This document shows, piece by piece, positions 35,436 to 45,262 of a stretch of DNA of 64,000 nt; within the stretch, counting starts at the first letter, position 1, and the number at the start of each line of letters is the position of its first letter. Below the pieces are notes generated by a model. It was not told the DNA's origin and did no database searches. It saw nothing but the letters and a program-made list of their open reading frames with translations. Made by a program: the position numbers and the translations under genes. Source of the stretch: Lophium mytilinum (Eukaryota; Ascomycota; Dothideomycetes; Mytilinidiales; Mytilinidiaceae); NCBI GenBank assembly GCA_010093605.1, contig MU004200.1, positions 130,155 through 194,154 on the forward strand. The letters run 5' to 3'.

Positions 35436-37373
35436 ATGGCCCTCCGCCACCGTCTTCAAAAGATTCGCGAAAAGATTCAATTGCACGGTGACGATGAGCA
35501 GCACGAGCAGACAGATTCGTGGAGCAACCGTGACCTAATTCCCCTCCCGCCTGCACGGCGAACATGGGGCTGGTTTCATTTTTTCGGCTATTGGGCCATC
35601 AGTAGCTTGAATATCTCGAATTGGCAGACCCCGAATTCGTTCCTGAGTAAGTGCTTTCGGGGCCTTTCATGCTGCCTGAGATTCAGCGTGGAGAAAATCT
35701 AGAAGATACTAATTGCGCCCTAGCTCTTGGACTCTCAGTAGGCCAGTCCATGCTGATCATCGTGGTCGGCCGTCTACTTATTGCCATGTTCTCTACGCTC
35801 ATTGCGTGGTGCGGCTTGGAATGGCATATCGGTTTCACGGTGCAGAACCGGTATACTTGGGGCATGCGAGGGAGCTACATTCCCCTTTTGCAGCGCATTC
35901 TACTCAACTTCATCTGGACAGCTGTGCAATGTAAGAAGCATCTTCCACATCTCACAGTATATAAAAGCTCATTCCCCACTAGGCTGGAATGGCGGACGAC
36001 TTATTGCGTGAGTGCAAGCTCCCAGATCAATGAAAGTGCTATCACTAACCCCCCAAAGCGTCTGCATAACCGCCATATGGCCCTCCTTCGCGCGCATCCC
36101 AAACACCCTCTCCGCCTCCATGCCCACGACCACGTACCAGTTCGTCGGCTTCATCCTCTTCTGGACTTTCAGCACCCCGTTCCTCCTCATCCGCCCCGAG
36201 AAGTTCAAGCTCCCGTTTCAAGTCGTGTCCCTCTACTGCGGCATCGGCATGCTCTGCATGATGACATGGGCGCTCGCGACGGCCCACGGCGTCGGCCCGC
36301 TCTGGAGCACCGGTACCGCCATTCCGTCGACCAGCATGTGGAACTCGAGCTGGCTGATCATGGCGGGCATCAACCAGATGATCGGCGGCATCGCGGCCGG
36401 CATCACCAACGGCAGCGACTTCAGCCGCTACGCGCGCGGCCCGGCCCACTACGTCGGTGGCACCGTCGCCTCGGCGTGGATCGTGGGTGTCATGGTAAGT
36501 TTCATCGGGCTGGTCACGACGAGCGCCGCGCAGAAAATCTACGGCGAAGTCTACTGGAACCCGCCCGACCTGCTTATGGTGATGATGGACAGCGGGAACG
36601 GCTCCTCTAAAGCCCGTGCCGGCGTCTTCTTCCTCTCCCTCGGCTTCGCGCTGACGGCTATGTTCGAGAACATCTGCGGGAATGCGGTGGCTGGCGGTAT
36701 TGACCTGGCGGGGCTGTTCCCGCACTACATTAACATCCGTCGTGGAGCCATCATCACTTTCATCGCGGCGTGGGTGGTGCAGCCCTGGCAGCTGATTAAC
36801 AAGGCGACGACATTTATCCAAGTGCTGAGCTCGTTTTCGGTGTTCCTGGCGCCTCTTATTGGGGTCATGGCGACTGATTATTATATTCTGAGGAGCCGGA
36901 AGGTGAAGTTAAGTCATTTGTATCGGACACACGATAGCGATTACTGGTATTGGCACGGGGTCAATTGGCGCGTTGTCCCGGCTTGGCTCGCCGGCTGGGC
37001 TCCAACAGTAGGTGGGTTAGTCGTCACCGTTCAAGCAAAGGAGAATCCACCGAGGGGATTGGTGCAGCTATATTATATGGCTTTCTTGATTGGTGAGTCG
37101 TGATTCCTTGAGTTTAACATTTGGATGCTAATCTGTGGTTTAGGGTTCTTTGTGAGCAGTACCGTGTTCTTAGTACTCAACAAAATCTTCCCGAGGGCGG
37201 GGATGGGCGAGTATGACGAAGTCGATCTCTACGGAACTTTCACGGCCAAAGAAGCAGCGCGTCTAGGAGTGATGAGACTGGAAGACTCCGGGGATGTTAT
37301 TGAAGGAGAAGAGCGGGTTGTAGATGTAGAAGACAAGAAAGGCACAACCGAAGAAGTGGTTGAGAAGAATTGA
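35436..37373 (+). CDS. NCS1 nucleobase/allantoin-type permease (Fur subfamily)
   Basis: Proton-coupled plasma-membrane importer of a small nitrogenous ring compound (uracil, allantoin, uridine, hydantoin or thiamine class). Five exons (35436-35646, 35724-35930, 35983-36007, 36059-37092, 37144-37373) give 568 residues; exon 3 is only 25 nt. The N-terminus NRDLIPLPPARRTWGWFHFFGYW is the Fur signature, followed by NISNWQTPNS (TM1) and NRYTWGMRGSYIP. About twelve hydrophobic segments are visible; TM6 holds NGSDFSRYAR and TM8 FENICGNAVAGG. The cytosolic tail is acidic (EGEERVVDVEDKK), as in turnover-regulated permeases. Its divergent hydantoinase neighbour suggests a cyclic amide as substrate. Confidence 0.93.
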
Positions 37374-38156
37374 TAGTCCTCGCTAGATCAATAGACATGT
37401 TCTATAGAGCGCTCCGATTCCGGGGCCCACTGCGCTTACAGCGTTTGAGGACGATCACAATATGCTCACATTGAGGACTTTGTAGACCACGCGTTGCGAT
37501 ATAACTAGGTTAAGGGGCGTGGTAAAAGAGGTGGCTGGGCCCAACCATCTATTTAAGTAACATTCCTTCCCTATCCCATGAGTTTCGAGGCACCATCTCA
37601 ACACAGGTATCGATATTATCAAAAGTTAGGTTGCTAACTCCAAATTAGCTTGCGACCTCTGTATATCAGATTTACCGGAAATCCGCTGATCACGTGCAAA
37701 CTGCGGGCCGGTAAGCGCTTCTTCTTACCTAGCCCGTATCCACCATCGCCCAGCGCCAATCAAAGGCTCAAACAGTCTGCTTACTACTTCCCCGCGTCCA
37801 CTGTGGGTCGGACCAAAACACCAAGCAAGACATGCTGCAGCTCGAACCGCCTAGGCCTGTTGTGCTGCGCTATCTTCCAATAGGAGACCGCGCATTAGAT
37901 GGTGGCGGCACGTTGCAGCACCTACGCTCAAACCCGAGCTGAAAGCTGCACCTAGGCTCTTCAGCCAGCCTAGAACCTCACCACAACATATTGAACGCGT
38001 TCCCCCGGCTGAAAGAGGTACTTACAAACGTTGATACCTCGACAGCTTGATACTAATTCTCAAATCTTTCTATGACCGTCCCTTGTCACCTTTTCTAACT
38101 CCTACATAACCTAACTCTCACATCACCTAACTACTACACCACCTTTCCTAAGAAGA
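37374..38156. other. intergenic: peroxygenase promoter
   Basis: 780 bp between two plus-strand genes. It ends in a pyrimidine-rich leader before the ATG. No RNA gene or repeat seen. Confidence 0.5.
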
Positions 38157-39089
38157 ATGGCCACCACTCCCCCTGACGGCCACCCACCTGTGGACTGGAC
38201 CAAATGGGAGCCAGCCGGCGACGGCGACGGTAAGTCACAGAAATCTAATAGCCAATCTATCCCCAATATCCTCTCTAAAACTCCCAAGTCCGCTCCCCAT
38301 GCCCCATGATCAACGCCCTCGCAAACCACCACGTGCTCCCGCACAACGGCAAGAAGATCACGAAAGAAATGGCCATCACCGCGCTCGTCGACGCCATCAA
38401 GCTCGACTCCAAAATCGCCACCGTCTTCGCAGGCTACGCGGTGACCGCGAACCCAGACAGCGCCGCACACTCGTTCGACCTCGATATGGTCGATAAGCAC
38501 GGTTTGATCGAGCACGACGTCTCGCTCTCCCGCAGCGACTACGCGCTCGGCGACAACCACACCTTCGACAAGGGCGTGTGGGAGCGCGTTATGAGCACGT
38601 ATGAGGGGAAGACAGAGACGGACTTTGCGACGGTGAGCGAGGCGCGGTATGGGCGGGTGTTGGCAGCCAAGAAGGCGCATGAGGAGGCGCAGAAGACGTT
38701 TGAGTATGGCATTAAGGAATTTGTGCTGAGCTATGGGGAGTCGGCGCTGTTTCTGGGGATTTTGGGTGATCCGAAGGAGGGGAAGATTCCGGTGGAGTAT
38801 TTGAGGGTGTTGTTTGGTAAGTCAGCTCCACGTTTTAAGGAGGAGGAATCTATTTGGGGGGTTCGTGAAGCTGATTATATGCGTAGAGCAGGAGAGACTC
38901 CCGTTCAACGAGGGCTGGCGACCCAATGAGAAGGTTGTGACGCAGACGGATATGAATCATCTGATCTTCAAGCTTATCATGGCGAACCAGCATAAGGCTG
39001 CCGAGGCCGCAGAGGTGGGTTTGGGGTCAGTTCATGCTGTTGCCTCAGCAGTTACGAATGTCATGCCGACATACTGCACGATCATGTAG
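38157..39089 (+). CDS. short heme-thiolate peroxygenase (chloroperoxidase family)
   Basis: Predicted unspecific peroxygenase or chloroperoxidase that uses H2O2 to oxidise organic substrates. Three exons (38157-38229, 38289-38816, 38887-39089) give 267 residues, the size of family I (short) enzymes. The proximal heme ligand Cys lies in SPCPMINALANHH and the acid-base Glu in IEHDVSLSR; PCP plus EHD is the family I signature. A further typical segment is EQERLPFNEGWRP. No signal peptide is present, so the protein is probably intracellular, unlike secreted CPO. The next feature downstream is a transposon starting about 150 bp past the stop; the coding region itself is intact. Confidence 0.9.
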
Positions 39090-39234
39090 GGGGGAGGTTC
39101 TTTTTACTGCTCGTGCTGCTCGCCGTTTCGTATCCGGATACCCTAAGGAAGATCAGACTCTGGGCCAGAGAGACATACGAACAAGTTACTAGAGTATGCA
39201 CCTCGTCGGTGCGTCGTACCTGGCTTCTTCGTAA
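39090..39234. other. peroxygenase 3' flank
   Basis: 145 bp between the peroxygenase stop and the target duplication of the transposon; presumably its 3' UTR, possibly truncated by the insertion. Confidence 0.4.
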
Positions 39235-39242
39235 GCTAGAAT
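39235..39242. repeat. left target-site duplication of the hAT element
   Basis: GCTAGAAT; the right copy at 42935-42942 is GCTAGAAA, 7 of 8 matching. An 8-bp duplication is the hAT hallmark. Confidence 0.6.
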
Positions 39243-39244
39243 TT

Positions 39245-39261
39245 GGGCTGCCGTTCAATCA
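39245..39261 (+). repeat. left terminal inverted repeat of the hAT element
   Basis: Seventeen bases, GGGCTGCCGTTCAATCA, exactly matching the reverse complement of 42916-42932. The outermost two bases (TT here, CA on the other side) differ. Confidence 0.85.
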
Positions 39262-39330
39262 CCCAGTTGATCCGTTGATTGAGTTAATTGACAAAACCTT
39301 CAATCAACTCAATCAACGGATCATCTGGGC
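39262..39330. repeat. subterminal hairpin in the hAT element
   Basis: A perfect 17-bp inverted repeat (39269-39285 with 39306-39322, GATCCGTTGATTGAGTT) around a 20-base loop, with outer CCCAG/CTGGG pairing. Part of the motif (CCGTTGATTGAGTT) recurs inverted near the right end (about 42890). Repeated subterminal motifs are transposase binding sites in hAT elements. Confidence 0.7.
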
Positions 39331-41696
39331 TAAGTTTAATCAATCAATTACAAGAGGCCCAGTTAATTAACGGTTGACGTGCCGTTGAAGTTATAAGTTT
39401 GGTGTTGTATTTTGGCTACCGGAGGTTTAGAGGTCCGCAATCCTCGGCCTCTTATTAGTCTACCTATACTCTAGCTGACTAACTAGCCTATAACATACTC
39501 GCTATCCTTAGCCTTCCTATTTTATACTTGCTATTCTCTATATACTTGCCATAATCTATATACTTCCCGTTTTACGTAGCCTTAATTTATTGCTAAAATT
39601 TAGAGTTTTTATAATGGCTTCCATATAATAGCACCACTACTACTATTTTCATCGCCAACGCCCCTATACTTATTGCCGCCATGCCTCCTGCCGCACACGG
39701 TTATTATGCTTAACGTCCTTAGCACCGTAATGCACGCTATACCAATTCTCTAGCCGCCGCCGCCGTTAACAAATATAACATTCCCCCTTATTCTACCCGC
39801 CCTTCTACTAATGCGCCTATAGATGAGAACATCGCTCTTAGAGAAGCTAATAATAACGTTAATATGCCTAATAGCGATGTAGTCTAATAATAAGGGGCGG
39901 AGGCAGCTATATAGGTAGACTACGTTACTTTATATAATAGAATTAATTAGAATTACCTTCCCGGATATTATTAGCCTATATAGAGTGCCTATACGCGTTA
40001 TAGTAAGTTCTAGTTATTTAGCTATAATATCTTTAAGGAATTAGATAGTAAGTAGTAGTAGTATTATAAGATCTACTATAAATAGAAGGCTATTAATAGC
40101 CGCCGTAACTACTATATCTATCTTAGTAGAGGAATAGAAAATTATATAAGCTATCTTATAAAATAATATAGAATATTTATTAGCTAGTAAGGCCCCCTTA
40201 AGAAGCTATCTATTATTAAAAGCCTATAGCTAAGTATAATATATCTAGCCGGTTAATAGATAATTAATACTATTATCTATAGTTTCTAACCTATCTATTT
40301 CTTCTAGCTTCTTATATAATAGCTAATCTACGTAAAGATACTATTTATAGCTATTAAGAATATATACTTCTATACCCTTCTTACCTACCTTAATAATACT
40401 ATAGATAAAGGTAATTATCTACTTAGCCGGAGCACTACTTATATAATAGTAATATAGGAGTTCTATTAGTATTAAAAAATAGTTAAGAAGCTACTTAATA
40501 TTGTACCCGGAAAGCTATACTTCTTAATAGATATCTAGACAGCGCGTAATTAAAAGGCGCTACTTAGTATTAATATCTACTTTATAGACGCTATAAATAT
40601 ATATAGATTAATAGTTCTAGCTTTACTAGAACTACTTATAGAGTATAGCGGCGTTAATATTAAGAATATTATAATAAAGATCTTTTAGGTATACTCTTTA
40701 TTTTATATATACTCTCTATTTTATATAGCCTATATATAGCCTATATATAGTCTTTCTATTTTATATTATACTAATATCTCTCTTACTTAGCTATTTAGTA
40801 TACGCCTAGATTAAGTTAGCTATATTATTACTAATAACGCGTTAAACCTTAATATCTTTATGCGTAAGATAGGGGCCTTTAGTATTAATAAACTTAAATA
40901 ACGGCTGCGCTGCCTTAGTTATATTATTAACCTTATAGTTAGTACGCTATTTACTAGTAAATAGAAAGATGTATTTACTACTAATTATAAATATAATATT
41001 CTTAATAAGTAAATAGTAATAGAGCTATAAGTATAGCGGTAGCTTAGTCTAATTATAAAGCTCCGCTATATTATAATATAGCTATTTAATAGTAAGTAGC
41101 GGATGCGACGCCTTACTATATACTAGGTAGAGGCTAGTAATACATACCTTCTTTCTATTAAGCCTATAGCTACTAGGTAGAATACGCTTAAAGTAATAAT
41201 AGAGTATAGTATTTAAATATAAGTATCTCTTAATATAGTAGTTATAGAGGAGGTTATTAGTATATTATATACTCTCTATTATATACTCTCTATTATATAC
41301 TCTCTATTCTCTATAGCCTTTTACCCGCTAATCTATTAAGTAGAATAGAACGCATACTAGATAATAATTATCTAAAACTATACACGGCTACTATCTAATA
41401 GACAGCGTACGCGACTAAAGATTATTAATAACTATCTCTTAGATAATAATTAGGTTATTATTATATAATACTTAGAGCTTTTAAAGCTATTTAAGATTAC
41501 TATAAAGCGCCTTAAGAGTTATATCTATAGAGGGAGAGGTAGTTCTCTATAAAAGGTTTTACCTATATTTAAGCTTCTACTAGCTTATCTTAAGAGAAGT
41601 AAGATTACGTACGCTCTATACCTAGAAACGCACTTTAAGAATAGCATTAATCTAGGTATATATTCTATCTAATCTAGGTAGAGAGGCTATATATAA

Positions 41697-41880
41697 TAGA
41701 AAGTATATATAGTAGACTATATAAAATAGTAAGTATAAATAAATATAGTAAGTATAAATAAATATAGTAAGTATAAATATAAAATAGAAAGGATAAATAT
41801 AGGGTATATATACTAACGTTTATTCTTTCTATTCTACTTTAGCCTTTCTATTTTATATAGTCTACTATATATACTTTCTA
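41697..41880. repeat. 33-bp perfect inverted repeat inside the transposase remnant
   Basis: Arms at 41697-41729 and 41848-41880 are exact reverse complements (TAGAAAGTATATATAGTAG...). They enclose about 118 bp that include three tandem copies of a 19-base unit (AAGTATAAATAAATATAGT, near 41730-41790). The block interrupts the transposase homology, so it looks like a small insertion or hairpin expansion. Confidence 0.75.
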
Positions 41881-42621
41881 TTTTATATAGCCCTCTATCT
41901 TATATAATATTAGCTAACTAGTATAATAGTATAGATAAAGCTTAATAAATATTACTATCTTATAGATTAAACCCCTGCGTATATTACTACTATTATTCTT
42001 TATTCTGCGCATAAATAGGCATAGGTAGAGAAGAGGTAGCTAATAACCTAGATTAGACCTACTAAAGAAAGAGTACTATAGCTATAGAACTTAATATATA
42101 AGAATAAGGTAATTACTAAAGAGCTAGAACCTATTTATTAGCTAGAGGCTTTAGCGTATAATAATAATAAATAGTTTAGTACTAGCTTTATAAGTAGCTT
42201 TATAAGTAGCTTTACTAGTAGCAGCATAACTAGCTTAGGCTTAACGCTAGCCTTAGGCCGTAATAATAAATACACACGGTGGCTTACTTATAGAAACTAT
42301 CGCAATAACATCCTAGTAACCGACCCGGTGGCGTATTAGGTTGCAGAGCTTAGGCGCCGCGAATTCCCTCGCCTCGCGCGCATAGCTCTTAATTATCTAT
42401 CTGCTCCTACTATAAGTATGTCTAATAAACAAGACTTTAACTAAATAGGCTTACTTTAGAACCTAAAAAGGTCCGCCTTACATGCTAATGTTATTAGCGC
42501 CTACATATCGCTCTCTTTATGGGATAATAAGGGAGTAATTAGTTTACTAGATGGGGGCCTTGTGCGAGGAAACTATCTAAAGCGACGTCGAGCTGATATA
42601 ATTAAGGAACCTAACCTCGGC

Positions 42622-42651
42622 GTTGACGACGTTGACGACGTTGACGACGTT
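42622..42651 (+). repeat. 9-bp tandem repeat coding for DDV
   Basis: GTTGACGAC three times, followed by a variant copy. It encodes Val-Asp-Asp repeats in the acidic tail of the transposase remnant. Confidence 0.8.
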
Positions 42652-42915
42652 GTTGACAATGGCGATACCAAGGAGGACGGTGATACTAAGGAAGAGAGTA
42701 TAGCAGAAGATAAATAGCTGGGTTGTATAGCCTTTTCTATTTATTTAATTGCAGTTTAGACTTTAACACCACGTATAGAATTATGCCAAGGATCTCTACT
42801 TTTACTATGTTAATTGATTAATCACCTTAATCAACGCGTCAATCAATCAATTAACTTAGAGCTCTGCTGACTAAGGCGTCAACTCAATCAACGGCGAGAG
42901 GCCAAGGTGATTGAT

Positions 42916-42932
42916 TGATTGAACGGCAGCCC
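42916..42932 (-). repeat. right terminal inverted repeat of the hAT element
   Basis: TGATTGAACGGCAGCCC, the exact inverse of the left repeat; followed by TG and then the right target duplication. Confidence 0.85.
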
Positions 42933-42934
42933 TG

Positions 42935-42942
42935 GCTAGAAA
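42935..42942. repeat. right target-site duplication of the hAT element
   Basis: GCTAGAAA, pairing with GCTAGAAT on the left. Confidence 0.6.
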
Positions 42943-43469
42943 CTTATTGTTACAGTCTTTCACTCAGCATTAGGTCAAACAAGAATGGTTTCTAGCAGGA
43001 GGCCGCAGGAGGCGAGCGTCCCTTCCTTTCAATTATGCTGGACCTCAGAAGCAATCCCAAGGCACAGTTCCACAATGACAATCCTCTTCCCCGGGTTTTC
43101 TGGATGTATCAACTGTTTAAATCAACATTCCCTTTTATCTCAGTTTCATCCAATCAACGCAGTGATATTCTTGAGTACCTTGGTCAAACAATCGGGGTTT
43201 TCTTGCTTCTATGGTTTTTTTTCATTGCTCTGTCAAGAACACATCACCTTTTACCATAAAAGCTCATTCAATTGTGGAGTTCGCCCTAATGGATGCATTA
43301 CCTATCCGTTCATTGTCAACAGTCATCAGATCCCGATCCTCTCTACCCATTTTCCCGGTTCTAATTAGCTCCATCGTTAGATGCCGTCAGTCGTAGCCTT
43401 CTCAAGAACGCCACTACCAATCAGCGCCGGTCATGAAAACCCCTTCAGATCGTATCGATACCAACGATA
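42943..43469. other. intergenic between the transposon and the KP4-like gene
   Basis: About 530 bp of ordinary composition. A plus-strand frame at 42985-43368 has no family features. It probably contains the 3' UTR of the minus-strand gene. Confidence 0.45.
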
Positions 43470-44225
43470 CTACTCGCCACCCCCCTCCAACATCGGCCAC
43501 CCATCACTAGGACGCCCTAGCATAGCCGCCGTTGCGGAAGACAACGCCGCAATGTCCGCCGCCGGCGGCTTCCAGTTCCGCAGCGGCGGGTCCGCAAGAT
43601 CGCACACACGACCCTTGCATCCCGCCTGCGATTGCCGCACCCAGTCGACCCTCAGCATTCCCTTACTCCCGTCCTTGATAGCGGGATAGCCAATCAGCAC
43701 GTTGCCGCAGTCGGTGGCCCCGAACGCCACGAGGCTCTCGAGGAGCTCGGTGATTTTGTCGCCGGAGATGCCGCCCTTGGTGTTGTCGGGGAAGACGCAC
43801 ACGCCGCTGAGGTCGAAGAGGTAGTGCTTGTTTCTGTGAGAGGAGGTTGGTGTTAGTAGCGGGTTCTACGGTAAGGGATAGTGGGAACCGTCGGGGGGCT
43901 TACGAGGTGCAGACGATGTGTTGGCCGTCTTGGTATATCATTTCTTTGTTGATAAGCCTCGAGGCTTCGACGAGTTCGGGCAAGTGGTTGCCGCCTATGG
44001 GGAGTAGAGCTGTTAGTGATATTCCTACTAGCCGATTATGTTTCGCCAATATGGTTGCCACTTACCTTGCGACTTACCGCAGCCATCGTTTTCATCGTCA
44101 TCGTGGATGACCCTTGGGCTCCATGAGGTGCAGACCATGTCGGTCGTGCTGAACGAGGCCGCTGCCGCAGGAGCTGCAAACAAGGCCAAGAAGCCGAGAG
44201 CGAGGGTGGAAGTTGAGAGATGCAT
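43470..44225 (-). CDS. small secreted KP4-like cysteine-containing protein, intact
   Basis: Three exons (44225-44066, 43994-43904, 43833-43470) give 204 residues. A clear signal peptide (LALGFLALFAAPAAA) precedes the mature chain. The body matches the layout of the fungal chromosomal KP4-like family: IYQDGQHIVC, then GVCVFPDNTKGGISG and a helix followed by FGATDCGN. Eight or so cysteines would form disulfides. About 45 residues after the domain (KPPAADIAALSSATAAMLG) are extra. Family members in filamentous fungi are secreted and their roles are mostly untested. The gene looks whole. The family assignment rests on cysteine spacing and a few motifs, so it is moderate. Confidence 0.72.
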
Positions 44226-44929
44226 GACTGAGACTGGTTCAAGGGGGCATCTACGTGTGAAGGTTTGTAATTGTTGCGCTTATAGGTGATGGGAAAACCA
44301 AGGGAAACTACCTGCTATCATATGGAAGACGGAAAACTGAAACTATACGTTGCATGATCGGGTACGCGGAGATGAACCATGGTTGAGGTAGGCCCCGACT
44401 GCAATCTTTCAACCACATATCTTTTCCTTTCCGAATCAGTGCGCAACCTATCGAGCTTTAGTCTACGAATCACACAGACCACGTGCTATTATAGCATGAT
44501 TAGCCCCACCAAAGACAATCGGGTGCTAGAACCTAGACTCGCATAACAACAGAACTGACATCCTCAACGACTGAGGCCCTACTCCCAGAGCAGGAAGCTG
44601 CCACGCAGCGCGAATTAAGAGTTGACAGCCAACACAGAACCAAGAAGTCATGCCAAAGCAATACCACCCTCCCCACGCATCGAGAAGGCCAGCCTTCCCA
44701 TTCCTCCTTTGTCTTCCACTCAACACAAAGTCCTCCAAAGAATCCGCTTTGTATTCCACGAACAACACCGCCCAATCCTTTGTTCTCTTATAGATACTAT
44801 TTGCTTCATACTCATCTCTCTCACCTCAAACGCCCCGTTCCCTACACCCCAAAGCAACACGCCCAAGCAAAAGCACCAGTAAACCTCCCACCGGTAACAA
44901 ACACACATCCAATTGGTTACACCTCCACT
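44226..44929. other. intergenic, divergent promoters
   Basis: 700 bp between the KP4-like gene start and the small plus-strand gene. Short frames here are without family features. Confidence 0.45.
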
Positions 44930-45262
44930 ATGCCCGACCCCATCCTCACCTTCCCCGCCCGCGCCGCGCAATCCCTCCTTTCCGACCTCGTCGACGCCGC
45001 CGTCGAGCACCACTTCGCCACCACCTACCAGCTCGTCGCCGTCGATGCGGTCTTCCAGCACATGGTGCGCTGGCTGCAGCGCGTGGCGTATGACAACGGG
45101 ACGGTGGTGAAGAGCGTGGAGGAGGTGCGAGAGGGGCTTGCGAGGATTGTAGAGGCGGTGGGGAGAGGGGAGGAAGAGAGGGGGGTGTGGAGAGGGGTAG
45201 TGGAGGAATTTATGGGGGAGATGGAGAGGAGGTGGGTGGGGAAGAGTTCAGAGAGGTTTTAG
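44930..45262 (+). CDS. small uncharacterised helical protein, 110 aa
   Basis: Single exon from ATG at 44930. The chain is acidic and helical (AAQSLLSDLVDAAVEHHFATTYQLVAVDAVFQHMV... then VKSVEEVREGLARIVEAVG). No signal peptide. Strong GC3 codon use in the first half suggests real coding, but no family was recognised. The frame is open further upstream, without support. Confidence 0.5.
   Translation: MPDPILTFPARAAQSLLSDLVDAAVEHHFATTYQLVAVDAVFQHMVRWLQRVAYDNGTVVKSVEEVREGLARIVEAVGRGEEERGVWRGVVEEFMGEMERRWVGKSSERF

Larger units (their letters stand above)
39614..42717 (+). pseudogene. decayed hAT transposase gene
   Basis: Runs from an ATG at 39614 to a TAG at 42717 but is closed by very many stop codons, nearly all TAG or TAA where RIP would have changed CAG, CAA or TGG. 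Traces of the family remain: TNNALNLN and RLRCLSYIINL in the catalytic part near 40830-40940, LETHFKNSINLG near 41610-41660, KLNKYYYLID near 41940, and the dimerisation domain near 42290-42420. Between the two last-named internal blocks about 270 bp of AT-rich hairpin DNA is inserted. The last 100 codons are better preserved and end in a DDV repeat and an acidic tail. Confidence 0.8.
39243..42934 (+). mobile_element. hAT-superfamily DNA transposon, RIP-degraded
   Basis: A 3.7-kb cut-and-paste transposon. Its ends are inverted repeats GGGCTGCCGTTCAATCA at 39245-39261 and, reversed, 42916-42932; the right end reads CAGGGCTGCC from outside, a usual hAT terminus. An 8-bp flanking duplication supports insertion. 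The inner part is a decayed transposase on the plus strand: RLRCLSYIINL near 40900 and the C-terminal dimerisation region near 42300-42400 (EFPRLARIALNYLSAP) are recognisable hAT motifs. From about 39.9 to 42.24 kb CA and TG dinucleotides are nearly absent and stops are everywhere, which is the outcome of RIP; the outer parts keep many CA and TG. It cannot encode an active transposase. Confidence 0.9.

Noticed and set aside
36045-36821. A 258-codon minus-strand frame, Arg/Asp/Glu/His-rich
   Set aside because: Antisense shadow of the NCS1 permease exon 4.
26201-39089. A secondary-metabolite biosynthetic cluster
   Set aside because: No polyketide synthase, peptide synthetase, terpene cyclase or zinc-cluster regulator gene is present in the stretch.
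39243-42934. A retrotransposon or virus-derived element as source of the AT-rich block
   Set aside because: Terminal inverted repeats, 8-bp duplication and hAT transposase motifs identify a DNA transposon; no LTRs or reverse transcriptase traces were seen.
42985-43368. 127-codon frame beside the transposon
   Set aside because: Odd composition (Ser, Phe, Cys, His) and no family feature; likely chance.
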